Shown: positions 14,804 through 20,347 of the stretch, piece after piece
Layout of the letters: each line of letters opens with the position of its first letter
Numbering within the stretch: position 1 is the first letter of the stretch
NCBI GenBank assembly: GCA_003646745.1
Contig: QMLM01000005.1
Coordinates: forward strand, 1-20,347
DNA length: 20,347 nucleotides
Reading direction: 5' to 3'
DNA from: Deltaproteobacteria bacterium
Lineage (GTDB): Bacteria; Desulfobacterota; B13-G15; RBG-16-54-18
Position numbers and translations under genes: made by a program
Notes under the pieces: generated by a model
What the model was told of the DNA's origin: nothing
Seen by the model: only the letters and a program-made list of their open reading frames with translations
Database searches by the model: none

Positions 14804-16129
14804 TTGAACTACCATATAAAAGATCTAGGGTTAGCTGAAAAGGGTAAATTGAGGATAGAGTGGGCCGCACACGAGATGCCGGTTTTGAAACTCATCAAGG
14901 AAAGATTTGCGCGAGAAAGACCCCTAGAAGGGATACGAATATCCGCCTGTCTGCACATTACCACAGAGACGGCCAACCTAGCCGAGGTCTTAAAGGCGGG
15001 AGGAGCCGAGGTAGTGTTGTGCGCCTCCAATCCCTTGAGCACCCAAGATGATGTAGCTGCCTCTCTTGTGAAGGATTATGGGATAGCGGTTTTTGCCATC
15101 AAGGGGGAGGACAGCACTACCTATTACGGTCATATCCAGCAGGCCATTGCTCACCGGCCTGACATAACCATGGACGATGGGGCAGATCTGATTTCATCCT
15201 TGCACCTTTTGGGGTGGGGGAGATGGGAAGAACTCGCTGGCCCCATCAAGGGGTGGGCCCAGGAACTTACGTCTGATCAAAGACGGGAGTTGGTAGATGG
15301 TATTCTGGGCAGCACTGAGGAAACCACCACAGGGGTCATCCGCCTGCGGAGTATGGAGCGAGAGGGGGTGTTGATGTTCCCGGTGATAGCAGTAAATGAT
15401 GCCAATACTAAACACCTCTTCGATAATCGCTATGGCACGGGGCAAAGCACCATCGACGGGATCATTAGGGCCACCAATCGGTTGCTGGCCGGCTCCAAAT
15501 TCGTGGTCTGCGGCTATGGGTGGTGCGGTCGAGGAGTGGCCATGCGGGCCAGAGGCATGGGGGCCAATGTTATCGTCACCGAGGTGGACCCCCTGCGGGC
15601 CCTGGAGGCAGTAATGGATGGTTACCGGGTACTTCCCATGGCTGAAGCCGCCAAAGTGGGGGACTTCTTCGTCACCCTTACAGGGGACATAAAGGTCATC
15701 AGGAAAGAGCACTTCCAGTTGATGAAGGACGGCGCCATCGTGGCCAACTCAGGACACTTCAACGTGGAGCTGGATCTTGAGGGGCTAGAAGATCTGGCTG
15801 TAAAAAAACGCAGGGTCAGGGAGTTTGTCCAAGAATACACCCTCCCCAATGGCAGAAGAATAAACCTTTTGGGGGAGGGACGATTGGTAAATTTGGCGGC
15901 CGCCGAGGGGCATCCCTCTAGTGTAATGGATATGAGTTTCGCTAACCAGGCCTTATCGTGCGAATACTTGGCCAAAAAAGCCAGAAAATTGGAGAAGAAG
16001 GTCTACCCCGTACCCCCCCACATCGATCAAGAAATTGCCCGCCTTAAGCTCAAGGCCATGGGGGTGGAAATCGATGCCCTCACCCAGGAACAGGAGGATT
16101 ACCTCACCTCTTGGGAGATGGGGACATAG
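14804..16129 (+). CDS. ahcY: adenosylhomocysteinase (S-adenosylhomocysteine hydrolase), archaeal/Thermotoga-like type
   Basis: NAD-dependent enzyme that splits S-adenosylhomocysteine, recycling the product of SAM-dependent methylation. The N-terminal substrate domain has SACLHITTETANLAEVL (47-63), NPLSTQDDVAASL (76-88) and EETTTGVIRLRSME (172-185); VNDANTKHLFDNRYGTGQS (197-215) holds catalytic Lys and Asp. The Rossmann motif is VVCGYGWCGRGVAMRA (234-249). The C-terminus ends EQEDYLTSWEMGT, lacking the KPDHYRY tail of human-type enzymes, as in archaeal and Thermotoga forms. An insertion of about 23 residues lies between SSLH (131-134) and STEETTTG. Some archaeal relatives prefer S-inosylhomocysteine, so substrate is inferred. 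Start TTG 14804 with a strong ribosome site. Confidence 0.94.
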   Translation: MNYHIKDLGLAEKGKLRIEWAAHEMPVLKLIKERFARERPLEGIRISACLHITTETANLAEVLKAGGAEVVLCASNPLSTQDDVAASLVKDYGIAVFAIKGEDSTTYYGHIQQAIAHRPDITMDDGADLISSLHLLGWGRWEELAGPIKGWAQELTSDQRRELVDGILGSTEETTTGVIRLRSMEREGVLMFPVIAVNDANTKHLFDNRYGTGQSTIDGIIRATNRLLAGSKFVVCGYGWCGRGVAMRARGMGANVIVTEVDPLRALEAVMDGYRVLPMAEAAKVGDFFVTLTGDIKVIRKEHFQLMKDGAIVANSGHFNVELDLEGLEDLAVKKRRVREFVQEYTLPNGRRINLLGEGRLVNLAAAEGHPSSVMDMSFANQALSCEYLAKKARKLEKKVYPVPPHIDQEIARLKLKAMGVEIDALTQEQEDYLTSWEMGT

Positions 16130-16327
16130 AGTAACACACCTATATGCGGGGTTGCTGTAACCAATGAACACCCTAAGGTCTGGCGAATATACAACGTATT
16201 CAACTTCCAATAGGTCACAGCCGCTACACCGCTATATACCTCAGAGACGGCTTTTCCTCCTTCGGCGAACTTATCATCATCGCTAATTTTTATAAGTCTT
16301 CAAAATTTACAATAAAAGGGGGTTATA
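16130..16327 (+). other. non-coding A/T-rich gap between ahcY and the small Cys protein
   Basis: These 198 bases hold no convincing gene. A tiny hairpin (GGTT 16150-16153 with AACC 16159-16162) follows ahcY but has no T-run, so I do not call a terminator. TATAAG at 16291-16296 could be a -10 element for the downstream gene, but I find no matching -35 at 15-19 bases. The purine tract AAAAGGGGG (16314-16322) is the ribosome site for ATG 16328. The stretch is visibly richer in A/T than ahcY. Confidence 0.5.
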
Positions 16328-16657
16328 ATGGATGATAAACTTGACGAAGAGTTTTGGGAAAAAGTAGAAATCGTCGGATATTGTCCTTTAATGTCGCAAG
16401 GGGCAGATATGGTAGATTGTAAAAGAGAAAAGTGTACATGGTGGAGACAAGCTCGATCGGGTCGCCCGAAAGGAAAGGCAGCATGTGCATTCAACGAACT
16501 CGTCTCCCAATTGAGCACAACTAACAGTAGATTCCAAATTACAATTAAAGATCTTGTCTCACAGTTGGTTATACTTAATGGTAGGCTACAAACCTTAATA
16601 ACAGAAGTTGCCAAAAGTGATGAATCAAGGATAAAGGAAAGGAAATCAGGTGAATAA
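16328..16657 (+). CDS. small four-cysteine protein of unknown function
   Basis: A 109-residue acidic-then-basic protein that I cannot name. The N-terminal half has a cysteine set YCPLMSQGADMVDCKREKCTWW (18-39 region), with a fourth Cys in KAACAF near residue 53: spacing C-x12-C-x4-C-x15-C. Short bacterial proteins with CP..., C...CxWW and CA... patterns exist as hypotheticals, and metal binding (zinc or Fe-S) is a reasonable inference. The C-terminal half (about 56-95) is predicted helical, with repeated hydrophobic spacing in ELVSQL, DLVSQLVIL and GRLQTL, possibly a short coiled coil. There is no signal peptide or membrane segment. The ATG has the ribosome site AAGGGGG five bases upstream. 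Base use is more A/T-rich than in the neighbours, which hints at transfer. It converges with purC, 13 bases away. Confidence 0.75.
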   Translation: MDDKLDEEFWEKVEIVGYCPLMSQGADMVDCKREKCTWWRQARSGRPKGKAACAFNELVSQLSTTNSRFQITIKDLVSQLVILNGRLQTLITEVAKSDESRIKERKSGE

Positions 16658-16670
16658 GGGGGAGGGAGTT

Positions 16671-17564
16671 TTAAAACAATTTGCCGGTCAACCGTTTCAA
16701 CGCCTCCAGATACCTCTCCCGCGTCTTACTGACGATCTCCGGCGGCAATGGAGGGGGAGGGAGATTTTTGTCCCAGGAGATGGAGAGTAGGTAATCTCGT
16801 AGAAATTGTTTATCGAAGCTGTGCTGTGGCCTTCCAGGACGGTACCCCTCGGCGGGCCAAAAGCGAGAGGAATCAGGGGTAAGGAGTTCATCGATGAGGA
16901 TGAGCTCACCACTTCGCAGACCGAACTCAAACTTGGTATCGGCTATGATGATTCCCTTGGCTTCGGCCATTCGGCGGGCCCGCTCATATATTTGGAGACT
17001 GACCTCGCGCAACCTTTCAGCTAACCCTTCTCCTACCCTTTCCTTCACTTCCTCAAAGGTGATATTGATATCGTGGCTGCCCACCTCCTCTTTGGTGGAA
17101 GGGGTGAAGATGGCATGAGGCAGGAGGGCCGCCTCTACCAATCCCTCTGGGAGTCTTACCCCGCATATTTCCCCCCTTTGCTGATACTCCTTCCAACCAG
17201 AGCCCGCAAGGTACCCTCTTACCACACATTCAATGGGTATAGGATCAGCACGTTTAACCAACATACTGCGACCCTCCAACACATCCCTATATTTGCGGCA
17301 CGGCGCAGGATAGTCATCCACACGGGTAGAGATAAGGTGATGGGGGATTAAATCCTCCATCTCTCGAAACCAGTAGGCGGAAATCTGGGTAAGTATCCTC
17401 CCTTTATCAGGTATAGGATCGGCCATAACCACATCGAAGGCAGAAACCCTGTCGGTGGCCACGATGAGAAGTTCGCCATCTACCTCATAGATATCCCTCA
17501 CTTTCCCACGCTTGAGAAGGTTAAGGTCAGGGAAATGGGTTTCTATAATAACTTCCTTCACCAT
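16671..17564 (-). CDS. purC: phosphoribosylaminoimidazole-succinocarboxamide synthase (SAICAR synthetase)
   Basis: Joins aspartate to CAIR in purine biosynthesis using ATP. From the ATG at 17564 it has 297 residues, the longer PurC class (E. coli 237). Motifs are KRGKVRDIYEV (18-28), ATDRVSAFDVV (36-46), GKGRILTQIS-like DKGRILTQIS (53-62), VRGYLAGSGWKEY (115-127), ADTKFEFGL (208-216) and LIDELLTPDSSRFWP (223-237). An upstream extension to 17672 is open but would read through the ATPase end and gives a non-family N-terminus, so I reject it. The ATG shares one base with the ATPase stop (TGATG) and has AAAGGTAGAG-like purines before it, so translation is likely coupled to the upstream gene. Confidence 0.96.
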   Translation of the reverse strand: MVKEVIIETHFPDLNLLKRGKVRDIYEVDGELLIVATDRVSAFDVVMADPIPDKGRILTQISAYWFREMEDLIPHHLISTRVDDYPAPCRKYRDVLEGRSMLVKRADPIPIECVVRGYLAGSGWKEYQQRGEICGVRLPEGLVEAALLPHAIFTPSTKEEVGSHDINITFEEVKERVGEGLAERLREVSLQIYERARRMAEAKGIIIADTKFEFGLRSGELILIDELLTPDSSRFWPAEGYRPGRPQHSFDKQFLRDYLLSISWDKNLPPPPLPPEIVSKTRERYLEALKRLTGKLF

Positions 17565-19270
17565 CACTCTACCTTTAGACTGCGCATGCGGTTGATGGCA
17601 CCGGCCACCTCGAAAATCCTGGGCATGGCGAGGTTGCCCACCTTGTAGGGCAGGAGACAATCGAGTCCCCATTGCTCCACATCTCTCATTACCAGCTCCA
17701 TTCCTTCCCTCAATGACCTTGATCTATGCAGGTATTTCTCGGAGTAGTAATGGATCATCAGTCCTATGGCCCTGGTCTGACTCATATCCACCAACTGCTC
17801 CAGATAGGAGAGGTCTATGCTAGTGGTGCCGTACAGGATGGTCCGTAGTCCCTTGGCATCTATCTTGACTTCCCTTTTTCCCCGGCTCGGGTCAAAGCTG
17901 GCGCTCAGGGGACGCCGGGAGGTGACCTCGCCAAAGGCATCCCCTCCCTCGTCTTTTCTACGGCTGGCGTGTTTGGTGGCGATTTCCTTGGCCTGTTGGG
18001 TGACGCAGAGGGGCTGATAGCTGTCCATCATGATGACGGTGTCGGCCACCTCAAAATAGTCACCGGACCCCCCCATGACCAAGATGGTGGAGACTCCCAA
18101 ATCGGCATAGAGTTTGCGCACCTTGTCGACAAAAGGTGTTATGGGTTCCTTTTCTTTAACCACCAGCTCCTGCATCCGTTCATCACGCACCATGAAATTT
18201 GTGGCCGATGTGTCCTCATCAATCATGAGGACCTGCGCGCCCACCTCGAGGGCCTCCATGATGTTGGCCGCCTGAGATGTGCTGCCGCTGGCGTTATCGG
18301 TGGAGAACCTTACGGTGTCTTTGCCAAAGGGGAGATTGTTGATAAATGGGCTAATGTTCACCTTCTCTATACGGCGGCCATCCTCCGCCCTGATCTTCAC
18401 CGCCGCCCTGTTGGTTACCACATATTCCCTCCCATCGCCAGGTATATGGTTGTAGACCCCCCGTTCTATAGCGGTCAGGAGGGTGGATTTCCCGTGAAAT
18501 CCACCACCGGCAATAAGGGTCACCCCCTTGGGGATCCCCATACCTTTGATTCTGCCGCGATGGGGAAGCTCCATCTCCACCTCCAGTTCAAAGGGAGGCC
18601 TCAAGGGTATGGCCCCTGCTTCCAAAGGCCTGTCGTCTACCCCACTGCGCCTGGGCAACACCGACCCTTCCGCAACAAAGGACACCAAACCCTTCTCCTC
18701 TAAAAGATCACGCATAACCTCCTGATCCTCTGCCACATCGACATGCCTTCTAACTCCTGCTTGATCAATGCTTCGATAAAACAAAGATCCATTTACTACC
18801 TGGGGTATTTCCTCAAAAAAGATCCCCAACGCCTCCCGCCCCAAAATGGTTCGGCCGGCTGCAGGAAGTCCCACCACAAAACGGACCTCTAGGTCCGTGC
18901 CATCGATGAGGACCGCATTCCTCTCTAAGATCTCCTGCCCCCCCACATCGATGTCTATCAGACCGCTTTTGCCCATCCCCCGATGCCCTTTGCTCCAGCG
19001 GCGGATGGCCCGGTGGAATTGACGGGCCAAATAGTCACAGAAGGCGATTCGGCGCACTCTCTTGTCCCATAGATCATGGGGAAAACCCGTTCTCTCCATG
19101 GGAAGCCTCACCCTTACCCGAGAGGGGGCAGCGAAGGGGTCCCCCTGGACATGATCGATGACCAGCCGATAAGGACCAAAGTCGTAATCCCCTTTGATAT
19201 CCTTGTAGGCCTTATATCCTCGTCCGTCAATGCGGTTGATTATCCGCCTTAGATCCTCTTTTGTCCCCAT
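17564..19270 (-). CDS. predicted ATPase of the ABC class (COG3044-type), function unknown
   Basis: A 568-residue soluble protein of the uncharacterised ABC-class ATPase family (ABC_ATPase, which I recall as PF09818). The N-terminal 240 residues form the family-specific domain (GDYDFGPYRLVIDHVQGDPFA, 27-47). The ATPase core has Walker A GGGFHGKST (255-263), a signature-like SGSTSQAANIMEA (328-340), and Walker B VLMIDEDTSATNFM (347-360, D351/E352). After LVMGGSGDYFEVAD (397-410) comes a C-terminal part ending in a short helical region. No membrane segment, so it is not a transporter. A trypanosome relative, MRB1590, is linked to mitochondrial RNA editing and RNA binding; whether that carries over is unknown. 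It starts at ATG 19270, 61 bases after radA, and overlaps purC by one base. Confidence 0.9.
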   Translation of the reverse strand: MGTKEDLRRIINRIDGRGYKAYKDIKGDYDFGPYRLVIDHVQGDPFAAPSRVRVRLPMERTGFPHDLWDKRVRRIAFCDYLARQFHRAIRRWSKGHRGMGKSGLIDIDVGGQEILERNAVLIDGTDLEVRFVVGLPAAGRTILGREALGIFFEEIPQVVNGSLFYRSIDQAGVRRHVDVAEDQEVMRDLLEEKGLVSFVAEGSVLPRRSGVDDRPLEAGAIPLRPPFELEVEMELPHRGRIKGMGIPKGVTLIAGGGFHGKSTLLTAIERGVYNHIPGDGREYVVTNRAAVKIRAEDGRRIEKVNISPFINNLPFGKDTVRFSTDNASGSTSQAANIMEALEVGAQVLMIDEDTSATNFMVRDERMQELVVKEKEPITPFVDKVRKLYADLGVSTILVMGGSGDYFEVADTVIMMDSYQPLCVTQQAKEIATKHASRRKDEGGDAFGEVTSRRPLSASFDPSRGKREVKIDAKGLRTILYGTTSIDLSYLEQLVDMSQTRAIGLMIHYYSEKYLHRSRSLREGMELVMRDVEQWGLDCLLPYKVGNLAMPRIFEVAGAINRMRSLKVE

Positions 19271-19331
19271 TTCTCATCTCGACCCTGGAGAGACTAGCAA
19301 AAAGGGGGAAGAAAATCAATGGCTCCTAATC

Positions 19332-20347
19332 TCAAAATAAACTCCTCCATACCTCCCGCAAATCTCTCACCCTTATAAGCTCCATCTCACCAAAGGCCTT
19401 CAATCCTTCAGCGGTGCTGCGAGGCAGAAGACACCTCTTAAATCCCAGGCGAGCGGCCTCCCGGACTCTTATCTCTCCATAACTCACCCCCCTTATCTCT
19501 CCGGCCAGCCCCACCTCACCGAAGATAACCATGTCGGAGGGAACGGCTTTATCCAAGTAGCTAGAAGCTACTGCAACTACCACCCCCAAATCAACAGCCG
19601 GTTCTTCTACCCTCAGCCCTCCAGCCACATTGACGAAGACATCCTGATGAGAGAGGTTTACCCCTGTTTTTCTCTCCATCACGGCCACCAGAAGTGAAAG
19701 TCTGTTGTAATCAACACCCATGGCCATCCTTTTGGGAACGGCAAATGCACTAGGGGCCACCAGGGCTTGAATTTCCACTAAGATGGGCCTTGTCCCCTCT
19801 ATGCTCGCCATCACAACAGTCCCGGAGGTCTCCATAGGTCTCTCGGCCAAGAAGATCTCCGAAGGGTTTGCCACCTCCTGCAGCCCCCTTTCCTTCATTT
19901 CAAAGACTCCGATCTCATTGGTGGAACCGAAACGGTTCTTTACAGCCCGTAAAATTCGATAGGGACTATCTGCACTCCTCTCCATGTACAGGACGGTATC
20001 CACCATGTGTTCCAAGACCCTGGGACCGGCGATGGCCCCTTCTTTTGTCACATGCCCCACCAGGAAGGTCGCCACCCCTGCCCCCTTGGCCAGATAGGTT
20101 AATCTCCCCGAGGTCTCACGTACCTGGCTGATGCTGCCAGGGGCCGATCCCAACTGGGTGGTGTAAATGGACTGGATGGAATCAATCACCAAGACCTGAG
20201 GCTTGAGATCTTCGACATCATGGATGATCCGCTCTAAGGAGGTTTCAGCAACCACAAATAACCCCTCAGATATGGCCCCCAAACGCTTGGCCCTGAGCCT
20301 TGTCTGCCTCAAGGACTCCTCAGCGGAGACATATAGGCACCTTTTCC
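19332..20347 (-). CDS. radA: DNA repair protein RadA, 5' end cut by the window
   Basis: RadA (Sms) promotes branch migration in homologous recombination. The frame is open to the right edge: the visible N-terminal side reads KRCLYVSAEESLRQTRLRAK, so the missing part holds the zinc finger and Walker A. What remains (337 full codons) includes Walker B QVLVIDSIQSIYT, the RadA KNRFGST motif, and a C-terminal Lon-protease-like domain with DVFVNVAGGLRVEEPAVDLG and GEVGLAGEIRGV. The TTG at 20310-20312 is an internal leucine, not a start. The stop is 61 bases from the ABC-class ATPase; purines (AAAAAGGGGGAA when read on the plus strand) appear in the gap, but I see no terminator or promoter. Confidence 0.95.
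   Translation of the reverse strand, partial: KRCLYVSAEESLRQTRLRAKRLGAISEGLFVVAETSLERIIHDVEDLKPQVLVIDSIQSIYTTQLGSAPGSISQVRETSGRLTYLAKGAGVATFLVGHVTKEGAIAGPRVLEHMVDTVLYMERSADSPYRILRAVKNRFGSTNEIGVFEMKERGLQEVANPSEIFLAERPMETSGTVVMASIEGTRPILVEIQALVAPSAFAVPKRMAMGVDYNRLSLLVAVMERKTGVNLSHQDVFVNVAGGLRVEEPAVDLGVVVAVASSYLDKAVPSDMVIFGEVGLAGEIRGVSYGEIRVREAARLGFKRCLLPRSTAEGLKAFGEMELIRVRDLREVWRSLF

Noticed and set aside
16668..16677. GTTTTAAAAC palindrome at the convergent gene junction
   Set aside because: Only five base pairs with no loop and no T-run; it cannot serve as a bidirectional terminator and includes the purC stop codon.
17565..17672. 36-residue N-terminal extension of purC
   Set aside because: It is read from the ATPase 3' end in another frame, has no family similarity, and the ATG at 17564 gives the usual PurC N-terminus with a TGATG overlap.
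1..20347. CRISPR array, insertion sequence, tRNA or rRNA
   Set aside because: No regularly spaced repeats, transposase frames, inverted-repeat ends, cloverleaf sequences or rRNA stretches were seen.

Overview
This window is a compact, gene-dense stretch of a Gram-negative bacterial chromosome with roughly balanced base composition. It carries the Kdo branch of lipopolysaccharide (LPS) synthesis, the Lpt export genes, and sigma-54 next to a regulatory phosphotransferase system (PTS). The order pyrG-kdsA-kdsD-kdsC-lptC-lptA-lptB-rpoN-hpf-ptsN-hprK-rapZ-EIIA(Man)-HPr-ptsI resembles what I know from Deltaproteobacteria (Desulfobacterota). An archaeal-type phosphoglycerate mutase (ApgM) and an archaeal/Thermotoga-type AhcY suggest a deep-branching or anaerobic/thermophilic-leaning relative. 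That placement is inference from gene content and order, not a database result.

Region by region: 1-190 is a promoter-bearing leader. 191-8568 (+) is a tightly packed run: apgM, pyrG, kdsA, kdsD, kdsC, lptC, lptA, lptB, rpoN. Nearly every junction there overlaps by a few bases (TTGA, ATGA) or abuts, so the run is almost certainly one operon. A good sigma-70-type promoter in the 105-base gap after rpoN opens a second block (8674-13589, +): hpf, ptsN, hprK, rapZ, an EIIA-Man domain protein, HPr and ptsI. metK and ahcY follow on the same strand (13634-16129). Then comes an A/T-richer stretch with about 200 non-coding bases and a 109-residue four-cysteine protein of unknown function (16328-16657). 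From 16671 to the right edge genes run on the minus strand: radA (5' end cut by the window), a 568-residue ABC-class ATPase, and purC, which overlaps the ATPase stop by one base.

How they fit together: PyrG supplies CTP. KdsD, KdsA and KdsC make Kdo, which is activated with CTP by KdsB (not in this window). LptC, LptA and LptB drive LPS to the outer membrane. PtsI and HPr form a phosphorelay from PEP to two EIIA domains (Ntr and Man type) with no EIIB/EIIC permease present, so the system looks regulatory. HprK would phosphorylate HPr on the conserved serine. RapZ, RpoN and the long-form ribosome hibernation factor complete a nutrient-state control block. MetK and AhcY are two steps of the SAM cycle.

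The most unusual points are these. The HPr gene has no ATG, GTG or TTG upstream of its catalytic histidine. HprK consists only of the kinase domain. AhcY carries an insertion of about 23 residues relative to the short archaeal-type enzymes as I recall them. The four-cysteine protein sits alone in an A/T-rich patch. I saw no mobile element, CRISPR array, tRNA or rRNA, and most of the window is well-known housekeeping; I do not see a wholly new system.
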